64,000 bases of DNA from CAWJLS01 sp963843755 (GCA_963843755.1 CAWJLS010000003.1:62001-126000), one strand, 5' to 3'. Shown: positions 7,121 to 15,489, counted from the first letter of the stretch. Program-made: numbers and translations. Notes: generated from the letters alone by a model not told the origin.

Positions 7121-7939
7121 TCACGCGCCACCATGCTCGGCGGTCTCGATCGCCTCTTCCGTCGCTTGAACGACATACTTCAGGCTGACGGGCTCCCCCG
7201 ACGGCGTCAATAGCTCACCGAAGTGCACAGGCAAGGACGTAGTCCCGTCGGGAAGCGTGAAGAAGATGTCGTCGTCGGTCGGCGTCAAGATCACCTTCCC
7301 CGTCACCGGAACCCTCGTCGTGCTGAAGACGAGCACTTCCTGACCGACCTCGGGACGCGCAGGATGCCGCGGACCCTCCGCGCCAACGCAGATGTCCCCG
7401 AGGTGCATCTGGACGTCTGGATAGGCCACCAGGAGCGTCTTCAGAGCTGGACCCGATGCACCGTGAAGAAGAACCTTGTCGACACGCACCCGCAGAAGAG
7501 CGCGCGGGACTCCTCGCAGGAGACCGGCACGCTCCGTGATGACCGTGCCCAGGTAGATCCCGGTCGACTTCTCAGCCAGCCCATCATGGGTGCTGGTGCC
7601 CGACGAGCCACTGCCGTCGAACGAAACAACGGAGATACACGCGTCCTCCGGGCTCCCCTGCTCCGGGGCCGACCGGTAGCGCTCCAGCTCGCTTCGGCCG
7701 TTCTCCAGCATCGTCTCCACCTTCGAGACCTCGATCGGATCGAAGAGACCCCGCTGAAGCTCACCTCCGCGGAGGACCTGGTCGGCACTCACCCACTCGG
7801 GCGCCTGCCGTCCAGGGATGACAGAGGCCACGCGGTCCGGAATGGCTTGGGGCCGGTCTTGCGCACCCACTGCAACAGCAACGCTGGCCGCGCCACACAA
7901 GAGCACGCTGGCCACCACAATCGCCTTCGACACCTTCAT
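7121..7939 (-). CDS. secreted protein of unknown function (paralogue of 653-1360)
   Basis: 272 residues; ATG at 7939 with AAGGAGG nine bases upstream. N-terminus MKVSKAIVVASVLLCGAASV...AVAVGAQ is a signal peptide. The central and C-terminal part (GIYLGTVITERAGLLRG, LLRVRVDKVLLHGASG, VLVFSTTRVPVTGKVIL, DDIFFTLPDGTTSLP) is beta-rich and corresponds segment by segment to the protein at 653-1360. Single Cys in ICVGAEGP and ACISVV. A Rho-independent terminator lies downstream. Single-gene unit; function not recognised. Confidence 0.75.
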   Translation of the reverse strand: MKVSKAIVVASVLLCGAASVAVAVGAQDRPQAIPDRVASVIPGRQAPEWVSADQVLRGGELQRGLFDPIEVSKVETMLENGRSELERYRSAPEQGSPEDACISVVSFDGSGSSGTSTHDGLAEKSTGIYLGTVITERAGLLRGVPRALLRVRVDKVLLHGASGPALKTLLVAYPDVQMHLGDICVGAEGPRHPARPEVGQEVLVFSTTRVPVTGKVILTPTDDDIFFTLPDGTTSLPVHFGELLTPSGEPVSLKYVVQATEEAIETAEHGGA

Positions 7940-8059
7940 GTCCGGGCCCTCCTTGGGGCCACGCTTCGTTCAAGTTCCGCGCGGTTGCCTCGCGTCGTGT
8001 GAGACTAACCGTCAGCTCACGGACGTGAGCCCGAGCGATCTTCCAGCTCCCTCTGGGTG

Positions 8060-8270
8060 GCCGGCGACCGCCAGAGACGACCTCTACGGCCACCTCCTCC
8101 TCACGGAGACCGGTCGCCCCGCGCGCGACGATCACGACCAGGAGGCCCGCGCCGCCGATCATGATGGTGAACGCGAACGCGAAGGGGTTTGAGGATGGCC
8201 GGGACAGGCCGAGCGCTGACGATTCGCGCGCGCCTTCCGCTCCAGGCGCGCTCCGTTTCCGCCACAGCAA
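8060..8270 (-). pseudogene. possible remnant of the small membrane-protein family
   Basis: Minus-strand frame contains NPFAFAFTIMIGGAGLLVVI, similar to QPFALAIAIPCSLLVLYP in the membrane protein at 2350-2613, preceded by a LGLSRPSS stretch matching RAGLAQ. No start codon and no partner peptide remain. Treated as a decayed copy; the match is short. Confidence 0.3.
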
Positions 8271-8285
8271 CTCCTGAGAGATGAG

Positions 8286-8395
8286 GGGGTCCCCTCCGGC
8301 CTGGCGGCCTCCGGTCGCTACGTCCGGTCCATCTCCTCGGCCGCCCGGGACAGACGGGCGGCCTGTGGTGATTCCCCTGCCATCGCTGACCTGGG
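8286..8395. repeat. trailer-side element (copy next to array A)
   Basis: About 110 bp beginning GGGGGTCCCCTCCGGCC and ending CCATCGCTGACCTGG. It lies immediately left of the leader-distal end of array A. Copies at 1797, 6801 (short), 14221 and 39462 have the same core (CCATCTCCTCGGCCGCCC, GGCCTGTGG-GATTCCCCT). Not coding. Possibly part of the original CRISPR locus that was duplicated with it. Confidence 0.7.
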
Positions 8396-8413
8396 GGGTG
8401 GCTGAGGCGTGCT

Positions 8414-9440
8414 CGGCTGATCCCTCCGTGGTGCTCAGGGCAGTTCCTAGTCAAGGGTGAGACCAGCATCCATGTCATGAGGCGGGAGGTCGCAATTTCA
8501 CCGTGTAGCTCAGGGCAATTCCGAGGACCTGTTCTTGGCTACTTGGCAAGAAGTCCTCAAGGCTGAGAAGTCGCAATCCCACCGTGTAGCTCAGGGCAAT
8601 TCCGAGTCGAGCGAGCCCTCGACATCAACGGGCGGATGGTGAGCCAGTCGCAATCCCACCGTGTAGCTCAGGGCAATTCCGAGCGAACGAATTCACCGGC
8701 ACATCCAGGGCCACGCTCAGGGTCGCAATCCCACCGTGTAGCTCAGGGCAATTCCGAGGACGAAGAGCTGGCTCTTCCGCCGGCCGGAAAGGACGACTGA
8801 GTCGCAATCCCACCGTGTAGCTCAGGGCAATTCCGAGGCTCTGGACCTGGCTTCTCACCGGCCCACTGACGACGAGTCGCAATCCCACCGTGTAGCTCAG
8901 GGCAATTCCGAGTGGCCATCGACGGCAACGAGGTTCTGGTGGAGTACGAACTGGTCGCAATCCCACCGTGTAGCTCAGGGCAATTCCGAGCGCAGCCTGC
9001 AACTACCCCGAACGGCGGCAAAGAAAGGTCGCAATCCCACCGTGTAGCTCAGGGCAATTCCGAGCTCGGATCATGCAGCATCAATCCGTTCGGAACGGGC
9101 CCGGTCGCAATCCCACCGTGTAGCTCAGGGCAATTCCGAGCTAATCATCGCGGGTCTAACGTACTTCGCGAAGCCGGGTCGCAATCCCACCGTGTAGCTC
9201 AGGGCAATTCCGAGGCAGTGGCGACAGTGGTTGACCGACATGCTGAGGCTACGTCGCAATCCCACCGTGTAGCTCAGGGCAATTCCGAGGATCACGGCAT
9301 GGACCCCCGCCGGGTCCCTGGCACCCCGCGTCGCAATCCCACCGTGTAGCTCAGGGCAATTCCGAGACCTTCGTCGGCCGCTGGCAGCTCGAGGACAAGC
9401 TCAGTCGCAATCCCACCGTGTAGCTCAGGGCAATTCCGAG
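8414..9440 (-). CRISPR. CRISPR array A, 13 repeats plus one degenerate
   Basis: Thirteen 37-bp repeats at 8489, 8570, 8647, 8722, 8801, 8876, 8954, 9028, 9104, 9178, 9253, 9330 and 9404, with spacers of 37-44 bp. On the plus strand each repeat begins GTCGCAATCCCACCG and ends GGGCAATTCCGAG. The repeat at 8489 is altered (CAATTTCACC), and a badly decayed one lies at 8414-8450. Decay on the left and the leader on the right mean transcription is leftward. On that strand the repeat ends in ATTGCGAC, like the ATTGAAAC tag that Cas6 leaves on crRNA 5' ends. Confidence 0.97.
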
Positions 9441-9640
9441 GGCAATAGCTCTAACCAGCCTACCCTCAGCGACTTACAAGCACTCCGGCCGTTATCCCCT
9501 CTGAGCGGCCTCTCCGAGGCCTCCCAGAGACCCTTCCCGACGCCTCTCATCGACCCGTATCCCTCTGATGTCAAAGACTTTACCGGCTCCGCCGTTTTCG
9601 TGGCCGTTTTCGGCCCTTTCGGCGCTGGCATGATTCTTGC
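9441..9640 (-). promoter_or_regulatory. CRISPR leader of array A
   Basis: About 200 bp, nearly identical to the leader of array B and recognisably related to those of C, D and E. A TTGACA box on the minus strand (9569-9574) lies 129 bp from the first repeat, as it does in the other loci; it is the likely -35 of the pre-crRNA promoter, though no good -10 is visible 17 bp downstream. Also conserved: GGCCGTTTTCGGCC and CATGATTCTTG at the distal end. Confidence 0.8.
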
Positions 9641-9691
9641 CCAGGCGTACCGCTCCTGGCTCGAATCTGGCTCTTCTGCCGTCATCTTACC

Positions 9692-9968
9692 TCACACGAT
9701 GTACACCTCTGGATCCTCGCTCCGCACTCCCCGGCCGACGATCTCCACACGCTCCTCGCACGAGGCGCAGAGCCGGTAGATCCGCACCGTGTCCTCCTCC
9801 TCGTCGACCAGTCGGACGATTCCGGCACTTCATGCGCTCGGCCTGCTTCTCTTCCAGCAGGCACTCGAAGACAGAGAGCTGAACCCGCTTGCCGAAGTTC
9901 TCCAGGTGCTCGGCGAGCTTCGTCCGCCGGCGGTCGTCCGGGATGTCGTAGGCCACGGCGATCAACAT
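9692..9968 (-). pseudogene. cas2: cas2, frameshifted
   Basis: Nearly identical to the intact cas2 at 15490-15765 for the first 46 residues (MLIAVAYDIPDDRRRTKLAE to AERMK). It then loses frame through one extra base near 9826 (GGCACTTCAT against GGCCTTCAT); the remaining sequence (RIYRL...VYIV equivalent) continues in another frame to the original stop position at 9692. The product would lack the C-terminal half needed for the Cas2 dimer, so this copy is dead. Part of the duplicated adaptation module. Confidence 0.9.
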
Positions 9969-10071
9969 GGAAACCGAAACGCCTCGTACGGTTCACCGTC
10001 CTGGAGGGCCCGGGCCAGCCGGCCCGCCTGGAGCCGGAAGACCTCGCGAAAGCTCACCTCCTCCTCGCCTA
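9962..10071 (-). pseudogene. cas1: cas1 C-terminal fragment, left of the IS21 insertion
   Basis: Encodes GEEEVSFREVFRLQAGRLAR ... EAFRFPC, the last ~37 residues of Cas1. It overlaps the cas2 start in the same ATGTTGA-type junction seen in the intact copy (here CATGTTGATC). The reading is cut at 10071 by the IS21-family element. The target duplication GCCTA (10067-10071) is repeated at 13392-13396. Confidence 0.92.
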
Positions 10072-10292
10072 TGTGAGCGGCGGTTGAAAGCCGCGTGATC
10101 CTGGCGGTTGGACGCGCAAATCCCTTCAGGCAGACGTCGTCATCATCGTTGCGCGCGGAGCGCGCGGCCGGTGGTGGTGTGCGCGGATTGCTTCGGGGAG
10201 AATCGGGGAAACAAATAAACACGCGGGAGACGGTGAATGTGTCTGTGGCAAGACCCCCGTCGCCCGCGTGAGCCTGGAGCTGACGCTCCTAG

Positions 10293-10829
10293 CAGGAGAA
10301 TCATCGCCGGTTTCGGCATCGGTGTCCAGGCCCTGGAGGCCTGGCCCTGCGTCCCGATTGCCGGCGGTTTGTCTGCGACCTGTGCGGCACGGCGGCGTAC
10401 CTGTGCTCGTGGTGCGACCGGGGCAATCGCTACTGCGGGTCGGCGTGCAGTGAAGCGGCTCGGCGCCGGAGCGTGCGGGAGGCGGGCCGGCGCTACCAGC
10501 AGACACGCCGAGGCCGCGAGCGCCATGCCGCGCGCCAGGCCGCCTACCGTCAGCGCAAGGCGCTCGAGCGCGGGAGCGTGACGCATCAGGGTACCCCAGC
10601 GGCGTCGGGCCCTGTCAGCGTTGGGGCATGCGAAGCCACCGCGAGCTGTCCGCCATCCTCCGACCCCCGGCGCCGGGTGCGTGCCGGGCTTTTGCACTGT
10701 TTCTTGTGCCACCAGCCGTGCCGGCGCATCATCCGGCACGATTTCTTGCGTCGTCGGCGCCGCGACGAGGGGCGCAGCCGTGATTTCGCCGCGTCTCGAG
10801 GCCGAGATCCGGCGCCTGGCCACGGTTGA
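10293..10829 (+). CDS. IS21 passenger: zinc-finger-like small protein
   Basis: An open frame reads CDLCGTAAYLCSWCDRGNRY, CGSACSEAARRR, a basic helix (REAGRRYQQTRRGRERHAAR), VTHQG and a second Cys pair CFLCHQPCRRIIRH. Proteins with this order (CxxC motifs, RRYQRSRRG helix, THQG, final CxxxxxC) commonly sit ahead of istA in large IS21 elements. The odd point is that no ATG, GTG or TTG lies in the open frame upstream of the Cys motifs (frame opens at 10293; a GTG occurs only at 10473, after them), so translation would need another start codon or the gene is decayed. It overlaps the istA start by ~50 bp. Confidence 0.55.
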   Translation, partial: QENHRRFRHRCPGPGGLALRPDCRRFVCDLCGTAAYLCSWCDRGNRYCGSACSEAARRRSVREAGRRYQQTRRGRERHAARQAAYRQRKALERGSVTHQGTPAASGPVSVGACEATASCPPSSDPRRRVRAGLLHCFLCHQPCRRIIRHDFLRRRRRDEGRSRDFAASRGRDPAPGHG

Positions 10830-12273
10830 GGGCTGGCGCCGGGGCACGATCGCCCGTCACCTGGGCGTGCACCACAGCACGGTGCGCCGGGCTCTGGCCC
10901 GGGCTGGTGGGGAGTCCTCGCGCGCGCCGGCCCAGCGGCCGTCCATGCTCGATGCCTTCGTGCCGTGGATCCAGAAGGTCCTCGAGCGCTACCCGAAGCT
11001 GCCGGCGACCCAGCTCCACGAGATGGCTCGGCGCCGTGGCTACCCGGGCGGCCCGGACCATTTCCGCCACCGGATCGCCGAGCTGGGCCTGCGGCCCGAT
11101 CAGCCTCCGGAGGCCTTCTTCGCGCTGCGCACGCTGCCCGGCGAGCAGGCCCAGGTCGACTGGGCGGACTTCGGCAAGCGCCAGGTCGAGGGCGGCCACC
11201 GGCGGCTCTTCGCTTTCGTGATGGTGCTGTCGTACTCCCGCATGCTCTTCGTGCGCTTCTTCCATGACGCGCGTCTGCCGAGCTTCCTCGCCGGCCACGT
11301 CGAGGGCTTTACCTTCTTCGGCGGGGTGGCCCGCTGCCTTCTGTACGACAATTTGAAGAGCGCCGTGCTCGAGCGCGTCAACGACGCGATCCGCTTCCAT
11401 CCCCGGCTGCTCGAGCTGGCCGACGTCTACGGCTACGAGCCCCGACCGGTCGCTCCCCGGCGGGGCAACGAAAAAGGCCGGGTCGAGCGGGCCATCCGCT
11501 ACCTGCGCGGCTCCTTCTTCCCCCTGCGCAGCCACCTGGAGCTGGTCGCCCTCAACCGGGAAGCCGAGCGCTGGTGTCGCGAGACGGCCGCGGCGCGTCC
11601 GTGGCCCCAGGATCGCCGGCGCACGGTCGAGCAGGCCTGGCACCAGGAGCGATCTCTGCTCCTGCCGCTGCCGGCGGACCCCTTCCCCTGCCACGAAACG
11701 GTCGACGTGGTGGTCCGGCGCACGCCCTACGTGGCCTTCGACGCCAACCGCTACTCGGTGCCCCATGAGCGCATCGCCCGGACCCTCACCGTCGCCGCCG
11801 ACCTCGACCAGGTCCGGGTCTTCGATCGTCAGGAGCTCGTCGCCAGCCACCGGCGCTCGTGGGACAAGGGGCAGGTGGTCGAAGAGCCGGCCCATTTCGA
11901 GGCGCTGCGAAGGGCCAAGCGCAAGGCGCGCGTCCACCGGGGGCAGGAGCGGCTACTGCGGGCCGTCCCCGGGGCCGAGGCTCTGCTCAGTGCCCTCGGC
12001 CAGCGCCAGCGTCACCTCGCCACCGCCGTCGACCGGCTGCTGCGGATGCTCGACGAGCACGGACGCGAGGAGCTCACCGCAGCCGTCGCCGAGGCCCTGG
12101 CCGCCGGCTCACCCCATCCGGAGACCGTGCGCCTGGTCCTCGACCGCCGGCGCCGGCAGCGCCAGCTGGCCCCACCCGTGCCGGTCGCCCTCCCGGACGA
12201 TCCCCGGGTGCGCAACCTCGTCGTCATCCCGCACCGACTCGCCGACTACGACCCGGAGAACTTCGATGACTGA
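10780..12273 (+). CDS. istA: IS21 transposase IstA
   Basis: About 497 residues if started at the GTG at 10780 (VISPRLEAEIRRL). N-terminal HTH (GTIARHLGVHHSTVRRAL) binds the ends. The DDE integrase core follows: first Asp in QAQVDWADFGKR, second in RCLLYDNLKSAV, Glu in GNEKGRVERAIRY. C-terminal beta-barrel region YVAFDANRYSVPHE. Forms the transposome with IstB. Its stop overlaps the istB start by 8 bp, as usual for translational coupling in this family. No frameshift; looks intact. Confidence 0.95.
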   Translation: MISPRLEAEIRRLATVEGWRRGTIARHLGVHHSTVRRALARAGGESSRAPAQRPSMLDAFVPWIQKVLERYPKLPATQLHEMARRRGYPGGPDHFRHRIAELGLRPDQPPEAFFALRTLPGEQAQVDWADFGKRQVEGGHRRLFAFVMVLSYSRMLFVRFFHDARLPSFLAGHVEGFTFFGGVARCLLYDNLKSAVLERVNDAIRFHPRLLELADVYGYEPRPVAPRRGNEKGRVERAIRYLRGSFFPLRSHLELVALNREAERWCRETAAARPWPQDRRRTVEQAWHQERSLLLPLPADPFPCHETVDVVVRRTPYVAFDANRYSVPHERIARTLTVAADLDQVRVFDRQELVASHRRSWDKGQVVEEPAHFEALRRAKRKARVHRGQERLLRAVPGAEALLSALGQRQRHLATAVDRLLRMLDEHGREELTAAVAEALAAGSPHPETVRLVLDRRRRQRQLAPPVPVALPDDPRVRNLVVIPHRLADYDPENFDD

Positions 12274-13015
12274 GCTCGAAGAGCAACTGCGCGCCTTGAA
12301 GCTCCCCGGCCTGCTGGCCCACCTCGACGAGATCCGCGATGAGCCCTGGCTGCCCCAGCTCCTCGCCTGGGAAGAGGAGGAGCGGGCCCGCCGAGGCCTC
12401 GAGCGCCGCATCAAGCGCGCCCGGATCGGCAGCTACAAGCCGATGGCCGACTTCGACTGGAGCTGGCCCAAGGAGATCGACCGCGAGCAGATCGAGGACC
12501 TCTTCCGGCTCGACTGGCTCACCAGCGCCACCAACGTCGTCCTCGTCGGGCCCAATGGCGTCGGCAAGACCATGATCGCCCGAAACCTCACCCACCAGGC
12601 CGTGCTCGCCGGAGCCACCGTGCGCACGCTGACCGCCTCGGAGCTGCTCAACACCCTGGCCGAGCAGGCCACCTCCCACAGCCTGCAGCGAAAGATCGGC
12701 CTGTTCTGCCGGCCGAGCCTGCTCTACATCGACGAGCTCGGCTACCTCTCCTACGACACGCGCCACGCCGACCTGCTCTTCGAGGTCATCTCCCGCCGCT
12801 ACCTCCAGAGACCCATCCTGATGACCACCAACAAGGCTTTCGGAGAGTGGAACGAAGTCTTCCCCAACGCGAGCTCCGTCGTCACCCTCGTTGATCGCCT
12901 CGTCCACCGCTCCGAGGTCGTCGTCATTGATGGCGACTCCTACCGACTCAAGGAGTCCAAGGAGGAGGCCCGCCGACGTGCCCACAAGCGCGCCGCCCGC
13001 CGCAAGAAGAAATGA
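12266..13015 (+). CDS. istB: IS21 helper ATPase IstB
   Basis: 249 residues from the ATG at 12266. AAA+ ATPase of the DnaC/IstB type that selects target DNA and activates IstA. Walker A GPNGVGKT, Walker B SLLYIDELGYLSY, sensor region ILMTTNKAFGEW. N-terminal helical domain ELEEQLRALKLPGLLAHLDE is family-typical, and the C-terminus is strongly basic (RRRAHKRAARRKKK). Full length for the family. Its TGA overlaps the ATG of the next frame. Confidence 0.95.
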   Translation: MTELEEQLRALKLPGLLAHLDEIRDEPWLPQLLAWEEEERARRGLERRIKRARIGSYKPMADFDWSWPKEIDREQIEDLFRLDWLTSATNVVLVGPNGVGKTMIARNLTHQAVLAGATVRTLTASELLNTLAEQATSHSLQRKIGLFCRPSLLYIDELGYLSYDTRHADLLFEVISRRYLQRPILMTTNKAFGEWNEVFPNASSVVTLVDRLVHRSEVVVIDGDSYRLKESKEEARRRAHKRAARRKKK

Positions 13016-13389
13016 CCGATCGCCGCAGCTACCTCGCTGCCGCCATCCGCCTCTACCTCGACTCGCCCGGCGCGCCCCGCCGGGCCTCCCGATCTGACTG
13101 GGCCGTCGCCACCACCCTCCACCACCGGGGCGTCCCCCTGGAGATCCTCGCCCACGTCGTCCGGCTCGCCACCCTGCGCCGACACCGACCCGGAGCCGCC
13201 CTCGAATCCATCCACTCCCTCGCCTACTACCGCCGCGTCCTCGACCACCTCACGCCGGAGGCGCTCGAACCCGGATACGTCGACTATGTCGCTCGAAGCT
13301 ACGAGGCTCTCTTCGGAGAAGCCGCCACCCGCTCAAGCCAGGGCGCGGTTTCTCACCGCCAGAATCCCGCGGTTTCTGACCGCCGGTAA
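13012..13389 (+). CDS. IS21 downstream accessory protein
   Basis: 125 residues; ATG overlaps the istB stop (ATGA). MTDRRSYLAAAIRLYLDSPG, SRSDWAVATTLHHRGVPLEI and IHSLAYYRRVLDHL resemble the short conserved proteins (RARRQDRALA, IRSLxYFxPVIEEL types) that follow istB in other IS21 elements; their role is unknown. The last 15 codons overlap the right terminal repeats of the element, so the gene end is set by the IS end itself. Confidence 0.7.
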   Translation: MTDRRSYLAAAIRLYLDSPGAPRRASRSDWAVATTLHHRGVPLEILAHVVRLATLRRHRPGAALESIHSLAYYRRVLDHLTPEALEPGYVDYVARSYEALFGEAATRSSQGAVSHRQNPAVSDRR

Positions 13390-13391
13390 CA

Positions 13392-13530
13392 GCCTACGGA
13401 GAAGGGACTCGTCAGCTCCCGCTCCCAGGCCGCGAAGAAGGCTCGCTTCCCCTCCAGCCCCAGGAAGACCCAGGTAGACCCCGCCCTGGGATGAGGAGAC
13501 GAAGTCCTCGGCTTTGAGCGTTCCTTTGAC
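13392..13530 (-). pseudogene. cas1: cas1 internal fragment, right of the IS21 insertion
   Basis: Minus-strand KGTLKAEDFVSSSQGGVYLG and the following bases match Cas1 residues just upstream of the fragment at 9962-10071 (intact gene: KGTLKAEDFVSSPQGGVYLG). A ~10-bp insertion after GGVYLG and loss of everything upstream of KGTLK show that the copy decayed further and is truncated near 13530. It begins with the second GCCTA target duplication. Confidence 0.88.
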
Positions 13531-13587
13531 CCGACCCCTGGAAGTTCTCGTGCGCGTGCCCACTCTCGGTGCGACGGGCAGCGCTCG

Positions 13588-14139
13588 TCACCGCTTCACA
13601 AACCTCCACCCCTTCCGCCCGAACCACGTTAGCGCCGCAACGCCTACGAGCGGGAGCCAGACCCAGCAGACTTCGGACCACAACACCTCGAGTCCCCGGG
13701 CCGAAAAGAACCGTCCGGGATGGACCGAGGCCGTCTCGATCGGGCGCCAGGGGAAGAAGAACCGCTCGTTCGAGAACGGAAGGAAGAACCCGATCCCCAG
13801 CCCGGCGTCGGTCAGGGCATCCAGCAGGCCGTGGGATGCGACCGCCAAGAAGCCGACCGCGGTCAGGGCCCCGGCGTGTCGCCGCGCAGCTCTGCGATCC
13901 CAGGTGGCCAACAGTGCGACCGCTGCGCCGAGCACCGCCGCCGCCAAGAGGGAATGAGACAACCCGCGGTGCCCCCAGGGGTGGCCATACGGAATGCCCA
14001 GCTTGAATGCCACCACGTCGAGATCTGGAGCTGCAGCCGCCAACCCCAGGGCCCACGCAATGCGCCACCGCGGCAGCTCGCGGGGCAGGACCCGGGCGGT
14101 CGCACCGCCGACCAGGACATGGGTGAAGGCTGTGGGCAT
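13588..14139 (-). CDS. membrane-bound metal-dependent hydrolase, DUF457/YdjM type
   Basis: 183 residues; ATG at 14139. MPTAFTHVLVGGA, APDLDVVAFKLGIPYGHPWG, HRGLSHSLLAAA and VASHGLLDALTD carry the family's conserved His and Asp residues (H7, D44, D46, H54, H57, H62, H and D of SHGLLD), thought to bind metal. Four or so hydrophobic helices place it in the inner membrane. Substrate unknown; the family includes YdjM (LexA-regulated) and YfhO-like proteins. It lies between the fossil cas1 and the element preceding array B, and its remnant at 6640-6720 has the same right flank. Confidence 0.85.
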   Translation of the reverse strand: MPTAFTHVLVGGATARVLPRELPRWRIAWALGLAAAAPDLDVVAFKLGIPYGHPWGHRGLSHSLLAAAVLGAAVALLATWDRRAARRHAGALTAVGFLAVASHGLLDALTDAGLGIGFFLPFSNERFFFPWRPIETASVHPGRFFSARGLEVLWSEVCWVWLPLVGVAALTWFGRKGWRFVKR

Positions 14140-14220
14140 CGGGTTTCGCTGGCAACTCCCCTGACGGGTGAACGCTCGACGGCCCGTCCGGGAACGCCTC
14201 TCAGCACAGCAAGAGATGGA

Positions 14221-14335
14221 GGGGGTCCCCCTCCGGCCTCATGGCCTTCGGGTCGCTACGTCCGGTCCATCTCCTCGGCCGCCCGCGACGGACGGGCGGC
14301 CTGTGGGGATTCCCCTGCCATCGCTGACCTGGGGG
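14221..14335. repeat. trailer-side element (copy next to array B)
   Basis: Same ~110-bp element as at 8286-8395 (GGGGGTCCCCCTCCGGCC... CCATCGCTGACCTGG), directly left of the leader-distal end of array B. The matching position beside array A supports duplication of one larger segment. Confidence 0.7.
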
Positions 14336-14349
14336 TGGTTGAGTGTGCT

Positions 14350-15238
14350 CGGATGATCCCACCGTGGCGCTCAGGGCGATGCCGAGGGCTTCAACCAGTT
14401 TTGCTACTACATCGACTCTGGCTAGTCGCAATCCCACCGTGTAGCTCAGGGCAATTCCGAGGATCATCGGCTCGAGCTACGGAGAGGTCTTCAAGCAAGC
14501 CGACGGGTCGCAATCCCACCGTGTAGCTCAGGGCAATTCCGAGGAGAAGGGAAACCCAGGATGACCGATCAAGAGAAGACGTCGCAATCCCACCGTGTAG
14601 CTCAGGGCAATTCCGAGCTCTTCGGCGCCGTGTCGATCCAGCACGTCGAGGGGGCGGAGGGTCGCAATCCCACCGTGTAGCTCAGGGCAATTCCGAGGTT
14701 TTCTTCCAAGGTGAAACTTGAGATATCATCGTGAACGTGAAGAGTCGCAATCCCACCGTGTAGCTCAGGGCAATTCCGAGTCCCGCTGGCCGCGACCACG
14801 GAGACCTGCGGTGTCTGTCAGTCGCAATCCCACCGTGTAGCTCAGGGCAATTCCGAGCTTTTTGATCGCCCGCTGAACGGGGGTTTTCGGGGATGTCGCA
14901 ATCCCACCGTGTAGCTCAGGGCAATTCCGAGCGCTCGTCGAGAAGAGAGTGAGCCAGTACCGGGACGCAGAGTCGCAATCCCACCGTGTAGCTCAGGGCA
15001 ATTCCGAGGGTCCAGGCGTGGGTCGAGCGAATCGAGCCGACTCTCGGTCGCAATCCCACCGTGTAGCTCAGGGCAATTCCGAGGATCTCAGCGAATGGCA
15101 GTTTATCGGGATCATCGCGATCAGGTCGCAATCCCACCGTGTAGCTCAGGGCAATTCCGAGATCATTACGGCCTTGATTGTACCTGGATGCGGTCCAGGA
15201 TGTCGCAATCCCACCGTGTAGCTCAGGGCAATTCCGAG
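14350..15238 (-). CRISPR. CRISPR array B, 11 repeats plus one degenerate
   Basis: Repeats at 14425, 14507, 14581, 14661, 14744, 14821, 14895, 14972, 15047, 15125 and 15202, all matching the 37-bp consensus of array A; spacers 37-46 bp. A decayed repeat with the same ends (14350-14386, ATCCCACCGTGGCGCTCAGG) marks the old end. The leader and the intact cas2-cas1 pair lie directly to the right, so this is the most likely site for new spacer acquisition. No spacer was seen to be repeated by eye. Confidence 0.97.
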
Positions 15239-15440
15239 GGCAATAGCTCTAACCAGCCTACCCTCAGCGACTTACAAGCACTCCGGCCGTTATCCCCTCT
15301 GAGCGGCCTCTCCGAGACCTCCCAGAGACCCTTCCCGACGCCTCTCATCGATCCGTATCCCTCTGATGTCAAAGACTTTACCGGCTCCGCCGTTTTCGTG
15401 GCCGTTTTCGGCCCTTTCGGCGCTGGCATGATTCTTGTCC
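15239..15440 (-). promoter_or_regulatory. CRISPR leader of array B
   Basis: About 200 bp, almost identical to leader A: begins GGCAATAGCTCTAACC at the repeat junction, TTGACA box (minus strand) at 15367-15372, 129 bp from the first repeat, and CATGATTCTTG at the far end. Followed after ~50 bp by the cas2 stop codon, so the promoter lies between cas2 and the array and reads away from cas2. Confidence 0.8.
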
Positions 15441-15489
15441 AGGCTTACCGCTCCTGGCTCGAATCTGGCTCTTCTGCCGTCATCTTACC

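Larger units (their letters stand above)
10072..13391 (+). mobile_element. IS21-family element, 3320 bp, inserted in cas1
   Basis: Ends defined by terminal inverted repeats: left TGTGAGCGGCGGTTGAAAGC, right (reverse complement) TGTTACCGGCGGTCAGAAAC, with a second copy of the CTGGCGGT motif inside each end (10091-10110 and 13340-13360), the multiple-end-repeat plan typical of IS21. Flanked by a perfect 5-bp duplication GCCTA. Removing the element and one GCCTA rejoins cas1 in the order seen in the intact copy at 15759-16751. Carries istA, istB and two accessory frames. Confidence 0.95.

Noticed and set aside
8489..9440. Open frames through arrays A, B, C and E reading repeated SQSHRVAQGNSE or ELHGGIAT peptides
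   Set aside because: The 37-bp repeats happen to lack stops in some frames; spacer parts are random and repeat order and leader prove CRISPR arrays, not repeat proteins.
15223..15429. Minus-strand frames in leaders (GPKTATKTAEPVKSLTSEGY)
   Set aside because: Present in all leaders because the leader itself is conserved; no ribosome site, ends in the first repeat.
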